In this document: positions 7,829 through 16,280 of the stretch, in pieces | Layout: each line of letters starts with the position of its first letter | Numbering within the stretch: the stretch's first letter is position 1 | NCBI GenBank assembly: GCA_029212745.1 | Contig: JARGOL010000007.1 | Coordinates: forward strand, 1-64,000 | Source of the DNA: Alcanivoracaceae bacterium | GTDB lineage: Bacteria > Pseudomonadota > Gammaproteobacteria > Pseudomonadales > Alcanivoracaceae | Direction: 5' to 3' | DNA: 64,000 bases | Notes under the pieces: generated by a model | Databases searched by the model: none | What the model was told of the DNA's origin: nothing | Seen by the model: the letters and a program-made list of their open reading frames with translations, nothing else | Made by a program: the position numbers and the translations under genes

Positions 7829-10123
7829 ATGACACATGCCATTGATTTCCGGCTGGGCGAACACGAAGACCTGCCGCCCCTGAGCGAGGCGCTTGGCCGC
7901 CCACCCGGCGACGGCACAATCGGAACCATCAAGGCGTTCCAGACACTGCTGGATATCGACCAGCGCCCGGAATCTTTACCGCTGGCATTACAGATTGCAT
8001 CCAACGCCCTGGCAGCTGCCGCCGGCGGCGCTCACCTGGCCGGACTGGCCCACCGCGACGGGCCGGCTCTGGATACCGCATCCCTGACGCAGGCGCTGGA
8101 CGCCGCACGCTCGGCACTGGACGCCCCGGCGAGACTGCGCCTGGATGGCCAGCCGGACGCCAGCCTTGCCGCAAGAAACGCGCCGCTTGAACGCATCAAT
8201 GGCGCCTGGCTTCAACATGTCATGCGCGTGGCCACCGCCGACTCGGACGTCGGCTGCACGCTTGCCTGCCTGTATGCCGTGCAGACCATGAGCTACCCGC
8301 AGGATCCAGCGCTTCGCGACGTGCCGGCACCGGGTGCCCTGTTGCGGGCGATGGCCAGTGTCAGGTCATCACGCCCCCAAAGCATTGCAATGATCGCCAG
8401 CCAGACAGCAGAGGACGCCCTCAAACTGCCGCTACTGCTGCTTGCCCTGGCGCAGTTTCCGCGTACCTTCCTGCCCGAGCTGCTTGGCCTCAATTACGCC
8501 TGGCACCTGCTGGGAGCCCAGGCGGCGGTGGAGGACATCGCCATTTCTGCCGCGCTCGGCGAGATTCCCGCCGATGTTCACCAGTCACTGCAGGCAAGGC
8601 GCAGCGTGATGCAAGAGACATCCCTGCATGCCATCGACCAGCTGGTAGCCCAGGTAGACGACGGCGACCGTCCCGACGTCATGGCGCGCCTGTGGCAAGG
8701 GGCCGAACTGCTGACCCAGGCCTGGCAGCGCTGGCTTGACCATGGCGCACAAACCCTGGAAGCGGATCAGCCAAGTGCTGGCGATGCCATGATCGAACTG
8801 ATTCGAGACAAGGCATCTTGCGCGATGGGTTACCACCGCGACAAGCGCCTGGGCGATACGCCCATAGACACTCTGCTCGATGCCAGCCAGCACAGCGCCG
8901 AAGAAGTTGTCCAGCGGCTGGCACACTCCGGCTATGTAAAAGCGGGCAAACCTGATGCCAGCAGCTTCGCCACCCGGCTGCTGGATTTCGGCGGCCCCAT
9001 GTCCGGCGTCTTTGACGAGAAGGAACGCCAGGTAGTGCGCCGCTGGATCGAAAGCCTGGGCGGCAATGAAGAGTCCGGCGCGCCAACCGGCACGGCATCT
9101 GCCGCACCATCGAGCAGCTATCCGTGCTGGACACGGGCAGGCTACCTGGAAGAAAGCACCCACGAATATGGCAACCGGCCCTGTTCGCCGCGGGAGCTCT
9201 ATTACAAGATCGTCAACATCGAATATTTTCCGGATGTCCTACCCGTTGCTGAGCAGTACCTGGTTGATCACCTGTCCGCTGCACTGCGCACGCTGACAAG
9301 CGGTGAGCGGCCCATTCCCGCCATGCAGTACAGTCACGACACCCTGCGCGACTGGGTGTTCCACAAGCACCGGGAACAGATCGACGCCTATGAGCCGCTT
9401 ACCGGCGAGCCCCCTGTTTCCCGCGAGGCATTCATCGCTTCCACCACCAGCCTGGCGCCGCTGCTGCTGATCGACGGTGGCTGGCTGCAAGGCGCCAGCC
9501 ATGTGAATACCCTGCACTCTCCGGTCGGCCAGCGGCTTTTCAAGATCTTCTATGAAGAGATCGGGGAGGGCAGCGCCGCACTTCACCATGCCAATATCTA
9601 CCGTGAGCTGTTGCAGTCCATGGGCGTTGAGCTGCCAGGGGTCGCGGATCTGGATTTCGCCCTGTCCGACCATTTCGATGACAGTGCCTTCGAAGTGCCC
9701 ATCCTGTGGCTGAGCCTGTCCTGCTTCTCACGGCATTATTTTCCCGAGTTGCTGGGCATCAACCTGGCGGTGGAACTGGCCGGCCTGGGCGCCAACTACA
9801 TGCAGGCCCACGACATCCTCAAGTATTACGGCTACCCGACCACCTTTGTCGATTTCCATAACTCCACGGACAACGCCTCTGTGGGCCACGCCGCCCTGTC
9901 CATGGAAGCGGTGATGGCCTATATGGATGACGTGGCCGAACGCGAGGGCCCCGACAACCTGGACCGACACTGGCACCGGATATGGGCGGGCATGCGATTG
10001 ACCCTCCCGAACAGCAATGATTTCTACTGGCGGCCAGCGACGCGCGGCACCGATGCGCCGGTGGACCCGGCATCCACCCTGCCTCCCCCCATCTTTGCCG
10101 TAGACGCATCCGCGCACAAATGA
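7829..10123 (+). CDS. Double-length haem-oxygenase-like di-iron oxidase (iron-containing redox enzyme family)
   Basis: A 764-residue protein. The C-terminal part (about 565-725) matches the haem-oxygenase-like di-iron oxidase fold. It has FYEEIGEG...LHH (E576/E577/E580, H586/H587), FPELLGINLAVEL (E640, E649) and FHNSTDNASVGH (H677, D681, H687), which supply the carboxylate and histidine ligands expected of the non-haem iron site. Residues about 138-300 look like a second, degenerate copy: PLLLLALAQFPRTFLPELLG (201-220) matches 624-643 closely, but the ligand positions in its other helices are absent. Known members oxidise or cleave fatty acids, amino acids and N-hydroxylated compounds; the substrate here is unknown. 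AGGA lies 8 nt before the ATG. It overlaps the next gene by 4 nt. Confidence 0.75.
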   Translation: MTHAIDFRLGEHEDLPPLSEALGRPPGDGTIGTIKAFQTLLDIDQRPESLPLALQIASNALAAAAGGAHLAGLAHRDGPALDTASLTQALDAARSALDAPARLRLDGQPDASLAARNAPLERINGAWLQHVMRVATADSDVGCTLACLYAVQTMSYPQDPALRDVPAPGALLRAMASVRSSRPQSIAMIASQTAEDALKLPLLLLALAQFPRTFLPELLGLNYAWHLLGAQAAVEDIAISAALGEIPADVHQSLQARRSVMQETSLHAIDQLVAQVDDGDRPDVMARLWQGAELLTQAWQRWLDHGAQTLEADQPSAGDAMIELIRDKASCAMGYHRDKRLGDTPIDTLLDASQHSAEEVVQRLAHSGYVKAGKPDASSFATRLLDFGGPMSGVFDEKERQVVRRWIESLGGNEESGAPTGTASAAPSSSYPCWTRAGYLEESTHEYGNRPCSPRELYYKIVNIEYFPDVLPVAEQYLVDHLSAALRTLTSGERPIPAMQYSHDTLRDWVFHKHREQIDAYEPLTGEPPVSREAFIASTTSLAPLLLIDGGWLQGASHVNTLHSPVGQRLFKIFYEEIGEGSAALHHANIYRELLQSMGVELPGVADLDFALSDHFDDSAFEVPILWLSLSCFSRHYFPELLGINLAVELAGLGANYMQAHDILKYYGYPTTFVDFHNSTDNASVGHAALSMEAVMAYMDDVAEREGPDNLDRHWHRIWAGMRLTLPNSNDFYWRPATRGTDAPVDPASTLPPPIFAVDASAHK

Positions 10124-10977
10124 CAGCAGCACGGACCGCTTTCACCACGTTGCTGCTACTTGCAGCAATGCTCTGCGCGGGCTGCCAAAGCGCCCTTCCA
10201 GATGGCGCACAACGACAAGCCAGGGCAGACAGCATTGCCCACCAGGCCGGCTGGCGTGCCGCCGAGATGCATGCCGGGGATTTCAGGCTGATGAGCTATC
10301 AGCCCGGTGTCCGTGTGCAGGCAGACTTGCTGACTGTCTATATCGAGGGGGACGGGCTGCCGTGGTCGAGCAGGTCGCGGCCCTCTGCGGACCCGACACC
10401 GCTGCAACCCATGGGACTCCAGCTCGCCGTGCGCGACCCTGGCGCCGCCGCCTACCTGGCAAGGCCCTGCCAGTATCTCGTCCAGACAGATCCAGCCTGT
10501 GAGGCCCGGCTCTGGACAGGCGCACGCTTTTCCGACGCAGTCATTGCATCCACCAGCGCCGCCGTGGACCAGCTCAAAGCGCGATCTTCAGCGCACCGTA
10601 TCCGGCTGGTTGGCTACTCCGGGGGCGGTGCTGTCGCGGTACTGGTCGCCGCAAGGCGTGAGGATGTGGTATCGCTGATCACGGTGGCCGGCAATCTTGA
10701 TCACACCGCATGGACGCAGCTGCACCGCGTCAGCCCCCTGAGCGACTCCCTCAATGCCGCCAATCAGTGGCAGGCAGTAGCAGACATTCCCCAACGCCAT
10801 TTTGTCGGCGGAAAGGATCGTATTGTCCCGCCGATTATTGCAGACTCGTACGTCTCGAGATTCCCGGCAGACAAACGCCCGGAGATCGTACGCGTCGACG
10901 CATTCAGCCATGGCTGCTGCTGGAAAGATGCCTGGCCAGACCTGATTGAGGACACCGACATGCCGGGGGGAAGATAA
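10120..10977 (+). CDS. Lipoprotein alpha/beta hydrolase
   Basis: A 285-residue protein with a lipoprotein signal peptide (lipobox LCAGC, Cys22 acylated). The alpha/beta-hydrolase nucleophile elbow is GYSGGG, with a later Asp (GGKDRIVPP) and a His (FSHGCCW) completing a triad. It should be an envelope-anchored serine esterase or thioesterase. The ATG overlaps the stop of the oxidase gene (ATGA), implying translational coupling and a shared pathway. No closer family was recognised. Confidence 0.75.
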   Translation: MTAARTAFTTLLLLAAMLCAGCQSALPDGAQRQARADSIAHQAGWRAAEMHAGDFRLMSYQPGVRVQADLLTVYIEGDGLPWSSRSRPSADPTPLQPMGLQLAVRDPGAAAYLARPCQYLVQTDPACEARLWTGARFSDAVIASTSAAVDQLKARSSAHRIRLVGYSGGGAVAVLVAARREDVVSLITVAGNLDHTAWTQLHRVSPLSDSLNAANQWQAVADIPQRHFVGGKDRIVPPIIADSYVSRFPADKRPEIVRVDAFSHGCCWKDAWPDLIEDTDMPGGR

Positions 10978-11011
10978 ACCCCGAGGCTTGAAGGACTATT
11001 GCAGAACAACG

Positions 11012-12856
11012 ATGAAGATACTTGGAATTTCCGCTTTCTATCATGACAGTGCCGCCGCGATCATTGATCACGGCGAAGTCGTTGCTGCCGCCCAGGAAGA
11101 GCGCTTCTCCCGCAAGAAGCAGGACCCCCGCTTTCCGCATAACGCCATCACCTGGTGTTTGGCAGAGGCTGGCATCGAGCTTGCGGATCTGGACGCCATT
11201 GTTTTTTACGACAAGCCGCTGATGAAATTTCAGCGCCTGGTCAAGACTTATCTCTCCCATGCACCCAGTGGTCTCCAGTCGTTCATGGCCGCCATGCCGG
11301 TCTGGCTCAAGGACAAGATCCATTTCAAGCGCATGCTGCGGGAGAATCTTGCCCTGGTCGGCAACTGTGAGCCTGGCCAGATTCGCAATCTGAAGTTCGC
11401 CGGACACCATGAAAGCCATGCGGCGTCTGCTTTTTTCCCAAGCCCCTTTGAAAGAGCCGCGGTGATCTGTATTGATGGCGTGGGTGAATGGGCCACCACA
11501 TCTATCTGGCGCGGAGAGGGCGCACGACTCACGCCCGAGTACGAAATTGATTTCCCGCATTCGCTTGGTTTGCTCTATGCCGCGTTTACCGCTTATACGG
11601 GCTTCAAGGTCAACTCCGGCGAATACAAGCTGATGGGGCTGGCACCGTATGGCGAGCCGCGCTACGTGGACCTGATCAAGGAACACCTGATCGATATCCG
11701 CGAAGACGGATCCTTCAGGCTGGACATGTCCTATTTCGGCTATACCACCGGCCTGACCATGACCAGTGAAAAGTTTGACGCACTGTTCGGTGGACCGCCG
11801 CGTACGGCGGAATCGGAAATCACCCAGCGTGAGATGGACCTTGCTGCGTCGATACAGGTGGTGACCGAAGAGGTGGTCCTGAAGCTGGCGGCCCATGCAC
11901 GCAAGACGCTTGGCCTGGAAAATGTCTGCCTGGCCGGTGGCGTCGCGCTGAACTGTGTTTCCAATGGGCGCCTGCTGCGCGAGGGCATATTCAGTGACAT
12001 GTGGATACAGCCGGCCGCCGGTGACGCGGGCGGTGCCATTGGCGCAGCACTCGCTTACTGGCACACGGCGCTGGGCAAGCCCCGGAACATGGATTCCACT
12101 CGTATGGATGCCATGCAAGGCTCTTACCTGGGCCCGCGCTTTTCCAACGATGATATCTGCCAGCGCCTTGATGCCCTTGATGCCGTTTACGAAAAGGTTG
12201 ATGACAGTGAACTCATGTCGCGGCTGGCGCATATCCTCGAGAAGGAGAATGTGGTGGGCTGGTTCCAGGGCCGGATGGAATTTGGCCCACGGGCGCTGGG
12301 AGGGCGATCCATCATTGGCGACCCGCGCAGCAAGGCCATGCAGTCCGTCATGAACCTGAAGATCAAGTACCGCGAATCATTCCGCCCCTTCGCGCCAGCG
12401 ATTCTCGCCGAGCATGTCTCGGAATGGTTCGAACACGACAATATCAGCCCTTACATGCTTATCGTCGCACCGGTAAAAGAAAGCATTCGGCGCCAGGCAG
12501 GCCCGGAGACAGAGGGTCTTTTTGGCATCGACAAACTGAAGGTGCCACGTTCCAGTATCCCCGCTGTCACCCATGTGGACTACTCTGCGCGCATACAGAC
12601 TGTGCACGAACAGACAAATCCACGTTTCCACCAGCTCCTCAATGCGTTCAACCAGCTTACCGGATGCCCGATTCTGGTGAACACGTCGTTCAACGTACGG
12701 GGCGAACCAATTGTGTGCACACCGGAGGACGCCTATCGCTGCTTCATGCGCACAGAAATGGATTACCTGGTACTGGAAAACATCATTCTGGAAAAAAAGA
12801 AACAACCAGAGCCAGAAGATGACGATGACTGGAGAGAGGAATTCGAGCTTGACTAG
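11012..12856 (+). CDS. NodU/CmcH-family O-carbamoyltransferase
   Basis: A 614-residue protein with the two parts of carbamoyltransferases of the NodU/CmcH/TobZ type. The N-terminal actin/Kae1-like domain begins MKILGISAFYHDSAAA and contains HHESHAASAFF, DGVGEW and AGGVALNC. The C-terminal YrdC-like domain has GRMEFGPRALGGRSI and SFRPFAPA. The family uses carbamoyl phosphate and ATP to place a carbamoyl group on a hydroxyl of a sugar or natural product. The last 20 residues are very acidic. The start at 11012 matches the canonical family N-terminus, although the Shine-Dalgarno is weak. It lies 34 bp after the lipoprotein hydrolase and 17 bp before the SxtJ-like gene, a known pairing. Confidence 0.9.
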   Translation: MKILGISAFYHDSAAAIIDHGEVVAAAQEERFSRKKQDPRFPHNAITWCLAEAGIELADLDAIVFYDKPLMKFQRLVKTYLSHAPSGLQSFMAAMPVWLKDKIHFKRMLRENLALVGNCEPGQIRNLKFAGHHESHAASAFFPSPFERAAVICIDGVGEWATTSIWRGEGARLTPEYEIDFPHSLGLLYAAFTAYTGFKVNSGEYKLMGLAPYGEPRYVDLIKEHLIDIREDGSFRLDMSYFGYTTGLTMTSEKFDALFGGPPRTAESEITQREMDLAASIQVVTEEVVLKLAAHARKTLGLENVCLAGGVALNCVSNGRLLREGIFSDMWIQPAAGDAGGAIGAALAYWHTALGKPRNMDSTRMDAMQGSYLGPRFSNDDICQRLDALDAVYEKVDDSELMSRLAHILEKENVVGWFQGRMEFGPRALGGRSIIGDPRSKAMQSVMNLKIKYRESFRPFAPAILAEHVSEWFEHDNISPYMLIVAPVKESIRRQAGPETEGLFGIDKLKVPRSSIPAVTHVDYSARIQTVHEQTNPRFHQLLNAFNQLTGCPILVNTSFNVRGEPIVCTPEDAYRCFMRTEMDYLVLENIILEKKKQPEPEDDDDWREEFELD

Positions 12857-12873
12857 CCAACGCGGGGAAGAGA

Positions 12874-13113
12874 ATGACTGATCAACGCCCATCACTGGCG
12901 TCGCTGCTTCTGGAACGACTACTCAGGCCAGTCCTCGGTCTGGCAGGCAGACTCCTGCTGATGTTTTTTTTCTTCTGCCTGGTGACACCCACAGGACTGC
13001 TGTTGCGTATTCTGGGCTATGACCCATTGCGCCTGCGCGATAGTGGAAAATCGACGTCATTTTATGAAGCCAGCAGACAACCTCCCAGTGACCACATGGA
13101 CCGGCCGTACTGA
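12874..13113 (+). CDS. SxtJ-like small membrane protein (short form)
   Basis: A 79-residue protein with one or two hydrophobic helices (about residues 15-46) and the ending 'VTPTGLLLRILGYDPLRLRDS', of the style seen at the C-terminus of SxtJ-family membrane proteins encoded next to carbamoyltransferases. The usual SxtJ protein is about 130 residues, so this copy appears to lack the first helix pair. It has a good Shine-Dalgarno (GGGGAAG). The role of the family is unknown; membrane tethering of the carbamoyltransferase is inference from gene order. Confidence 0.6.
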   Translation: MTDQRPSLASLLLERLLRPVLGLAGRLLLMFFFFCLVTPTGLLLRILGYDPLRLRDSGKSTSFYEASRQPPSDHMDRPY

Positions 13114-13125
13114 CCAGGCTCTCGC

Positions 13126-14514
13126 ATGCACGCATCGACCTCACTGAAGCAGCATCTTCTCTCCCTTCTTGCCGGCCAGCAGGCAGATGCAGCACGGCAG
13201 GTGCTCGCAGATGCCGACCTGGACAGTATCCGCACGGCAGAGGACCTGTCCCTGCTGGCTTACCAGTTTCGCAAGATCAATGACCGCGCCAGTGCATCAA
13301 GACTGTCACTGCGGGCGACCAACGCAAAACCGCAAGACCCGGAGCTGGCGCTGCTGGCAGCAGCCGACCTGGTGCGCACCGGTCAAACGGAAACTGCGGA
13401 GACACTGATACAGAAACTGCCAGAGCCGTTGAAGCGCAACGCCGGGGTGCTCATGCTGGCCAGCGCCATTCACTACCAGCGCCACCAGTTTGATCAATGC
13501 CTTGAGGTAACCGCTGAAATCTTACGGCAACACCCCAATTATGCCGCTGCCCATCTGGAGCGCGCCCATGCGCTGCTGATGCTGGGCCGCTGGCAGGAAG
13601 GCTGGCAGGAATACCAGTGGCGCTTCCGGCTGAAAGCAGCACGGCAAAGCATGCCGCGTTTCAGAATGCCTCTCTGGCAGGGCCAGGCCGACACACCACA
13701 CCTGCTGCTGGTGGCCGACCAGGGCTATGGCGATTGCTTCCAGTTTTCCCGGTATCTGCCCCTGGCCGCCCAACGCTGCCAGAAGATCACGCTGATGCGC
13801 AGCGAACCGTTGGCGCGACTATTTGATGCCAGCCCACATATCCACCAGTCCTTCTCAAGCTGGGATGACACACCCCTGACCAGCGCCTACTGCGCACTGT
13901 CGGACCTGCCTGCCATCTTCGGCACCACACCGGAAACGATACCGTCCTGCGAGGGGATACTGCACGCACAGCCGCAGGACATACGCACCTGGCAGACGCG
14001 TCTCGCCAGTAACGAGGGGGGCCTGCGAATCGGCCTGGCCTGGAGCGGCCGGGTGGAGTTCGAGGACAATTTCCTGCGCGCACCGCAACTCGAGGCGTTG
14101 ACGCCGTTGCTCTCGCTACCCGGCGTAACCGCATACTCCCTCCAGGTTGGCGCACCAGCCAGACAGGCCCGGGAACACCCGCTGATCGACCTGTCCAAAG
14201 ACCTGGACGACTTCAGCACCACTGCTGCGGTCATGGAGTGCCTGGATCTGGTGGTGACGGCTGACACGTCGGTAGCCCACCTGGCCGGCACACTGGGACG
14301 CCCCACCTGCGTGCTGCTGGCACAGGCGCCGGATTGGCGCTGGGGTAGCTCAGGCAGTCACTGCCCCTGGTACCCGGGCATGCGCCTGGCCAGGCAACCC
14401 GCCAGCAATGACTGGCACACGCCAGTGGAAGAGATCGTGGCACTGCTGCAGTCCGCCCTGGCGGCGGACGCCCCGAGAGAAGCGGTGCAACGCTTGTGCG
14501 CCGCTCCGGGCTGA
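13126..14514 (+). CDS. TPR protein with C-terminal GT9-like glycosyltransferase domain (second copy)
   Basis: A 462-residue paralogue of the protein at 861-2264. The N-terminal ~170 residues are TPR-like helices (for example YQRHQFDQCLEVTAEILRQ). The C-terminal domain carries VADQGYGDCFQFSRYLP, the IGLAWSGRVE strand, the DLVVTADTSVAHLAGTLGRP block and the W-R-W...CPWYPGMRLARQ tail. A GT9-type sugar transfer is predicted. The stop (14512-14514) abuts the stop of the convergent sulfotransferase with no spacer. It is probably the last gene of the operon starting at 6839. Confidence 0.78.
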   Translation: MHASTSLKQHLLSLLAGQQADAARQVLADADLDSIRTAEDLSLLAYQFRKINDRASASRLSLRATNAKPQDPELALLAAADLVRTGQTETAETLIQKLPEPLKRNAGVLMLASAIHYQRHQFDQCLEVTAEILRQHPNYAAAHLERAHALLMLGRWQEGWQEYQWRFRLKAARQSMPRFRMPLWQGQADTPHLLLVADQGYGDCFQFSRYLPLAAQRCQKITLMRSEPLARLFDASPHIHQSFSSWDDTPLTSAYCALSDLPAIFGTTPETIPSCEGILHAQPQDIRTWQTRLASNEGGLRIGLAWSGRVEFEDNFLRAPQLEALTPLLSLPGVTAYSLQVGAPARQAREHPLIDLSKDLDDFSTTAAVMECLDLVVTADTSVAHLAGTLGRPTCVLLAQAPDWRWGSSGSHCPWYPGMRLARQPASNDWHTPVEEIVALLQSALAADAPREAVQRLCAAPG

Positions 14515-15702
14515 TCAGTGGCGCGTGCCGGAACCCTCGCGCCGGGCATCCCCCTCAAGCTGCTTGAGACGCTGCTCTGCGGCGCTGGCACGGGCCTGGA
14601 ATGACTGGGCCTGAGCCCGGGTATTGAACAGCCTCGCCTGCATGTCTGCCAGCTCCCTCTCCACATGCAGGACCTGTTGCCGGGCGCGGACAGCGTCACG
14701 CATCAGCACCGGATCGGCAGTTTCCCGCAGGGCAGCCGCCTGCCTGATACGCTGTTCGGTACGCTCGGCGAGCACGTCCACCACTGCGGCGTTGCGGCGA
14801 CTCGCCAGCAGCCGCTCATGCACCACCTTCTCGATATCAGTGAAGAACGCCACTTCTGTCTCGCCATACACCGCGCGCGGCAGTTCGCAGTCCCTGAATG
14901 ACAGACCGGGGATGCCAAGTTCTTCCAGCGCCCCCGCTGCCCAGTCCTGATACGTCTCACTGGCAGCCAGCTGGTCCATGTCCAGATTCAGGTCACAATG
15001 CGGCAATGCTTCCATGACCGCATGGCACCAAAGCGAGTAGAACAGGGTGTAACTGCCCGCCGGGTTCAGTCGCCGGTTGATGAAATAGTTCTCTCGCCCG
15101 GACACCGGTACATCCTTCAATGGCGGTATCCCGATATCGGGCTTCAGGCCCTCAAGAAAATGGGGTGTCCCCGGCGCCCCTGCGATGAAAAGGTTCCGCG
15201 AATTGAAGTAGGGATCGCTACGGTAGGACCACCACTGGTCCCACGGATTGCGCTCAAGAAACACATGGGCGCCGCCCATCTCCGCTCGCAGCAAGGCAAC
15301 GCGCCCGGCGGTCCGGCAACACTGGAACACCGGCCTGCCCTGTGCCCCCGACTGCAAGGCGCGGAAATAGCGAATCAACGCCTGGCGCGCATCGTCATCG
15401 GCGAAGAAATAGTGGTCGTAGGAAAAACCCGGCCGAAACAGGGACACCACATCCTCTGTGACAGGGTGGAACTCGTAACAGTGTGGCTTTTCCATCTGCG
15501 GGTGACGCAAATGCTGTCTCGCCTGCTCGGAACCGACCAGAAAGCCGCCCTCCCGCCTGGCGTTATGCACCAGCTTTTCGTTGAGCGGCTCCTGGTAACA
15601 CCAGTAGTCGCCCGCAGCCCGGCGAAAGGCATTGAACATGTAGGTACTGCCGGCACGAAACAGGGAGTGCACGAACACGGGCGGTTGAGGCGACTTTTCC
15701 AT
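14515..15702 (-). CDS. Sulfotransferase-like protein with C-terminal coiled coil
   Basis: A 395-residue protein. A P-loop-like segment VHSLFRAGSTYMF near residues 11-23 fits the sulfotransferase 5'-phosphosulfate loop, and HVFLERNPWDQWWSYRSDP resembles the 3'-phosphate-binding region. Residues about 310-388 are rich in Glu, Arg, Gln and Ala with heptad spacing (VLHVERELADMQARLF), consistent with a coiled coil for oligomer or partner binding, unusual for a plain sulfotransferase. It faces the second TPR/GT9-like gene tail to tail. It is longer than the 253-residue enzyme at 87-848, which lacks the coiled coil. The acceptor is unknown. Confidence 0.7.
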   Translation of the reverse strand: MEKSPQPPVFVHSLFRAGSTYMFNAFRRAAGDYWCYQEPLNEKLVHNARREGGFLVGSEQARQHLRHPQMEKPHCYEFHPVTEDVVSLFRPGFSYDHYFFADDDARQALIRYFRALQSGAQGRPVFQCCRTAGRVALLRAEMGGAHVFLERNPWDQWWSYRSDPYFNSRNLFIAGAPGTPHFLEGLKPDIGIPPLKDVPVSGRENYFINRRLNPAGSYTLFYSLWCHAVMEALPHCDLNLDMDQLAASETYQDWAAGALEELGIPGLSFRDCELPRAVYGETEVAFFTDIEKVVHERLLASRRNAAVVDVLAERTEQRIRQAAALRETADPVLMRDAVRARQQVLHVERELADMQARLFNTRAQAQSFQARASAAEQRLKQLEGDARREGSGTRH

Positions 15703-15853
15703 TCAGAAAGGCTTCCAGCATGGGCCACCAGGCAGGTGGCAGAGATCGGTCCCTTTGCTGCGGGGCCAGCGCCGAGCGGCACCTTGCGTACCTGTGCCGC
15801 CCCCGCCATGCCCGCGATCAGCCGGGTGCAAACGTGCCCGCGTTACCGGGCAC

Positions 15854-16015
15854 TCAGAATACCGGGTAGATATTGGGATCGTTCTTCTTCAGCTTTTCCA
15901 GCTTCTTGCGCAGTTTGTCATTGGCTGCGCCACGCTTGCCTCCGGCTTTCTCGGGGGATACGCCGGTTGGCCGGGGTTCGTTGGGCTTCCTGTTTTCCTT
16001 GTCCGCGTCCGACAT
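15854..16015 (-). CDS. Small charged protein of unknown function (53 aa)
   Basis: Not recognised. A 53-residue, Lys-rich hydrophilic protein (MSDADKENRKP...) ending in KNDPNIYPVF. The middle is probably disordered; KLRKKLEKLKKND is a short charged helix. It has a strong AGGAG Shine-Dalgarno 7 nt before the ATG at 16015, which decides the start against longer in-frame options. It stands alone between the sulfotransferase and the MBOAT gene, about 265 bp from the latter. No signal peptide. Confidence 0.6.
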   Translation of the reverse strand: MSDADKENRKPNEPRPTGVSPEKAGGKRGAANDKLRKKLEKLKKNDPNIYPVF

Positions 16016-16280
16016 GGCGGGCTCCTGCTGAATTTGCTTAATGCCTGCTTTTGCACGCGCCAGCCTGACGCGTCCTGATGGCTGAATATAGCCGCTAAAA
16101 CGCCTGATCGCCAGCTTTGCATGACATGCGCGCAACCGCTAACTGATTGTTTTATAGCGGTTTCGACAGGAGACGCGCCACTGATGGCTGACATCCGCAC
16201 GGTCCTCGCCGGCAAGCGAAATGTGGCATTTTTCGATCTTGGCCCTTATTCTTGCGCGGCGAGAATCAGGGCCAGACTAC

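Noticed and set aside
10904-12232. 442-codon minus-strand frame opposite the carbamoyltransferase
   Set aside because: Antisense shadow; the plus strand carries the full carbamoyltransferase motif set.
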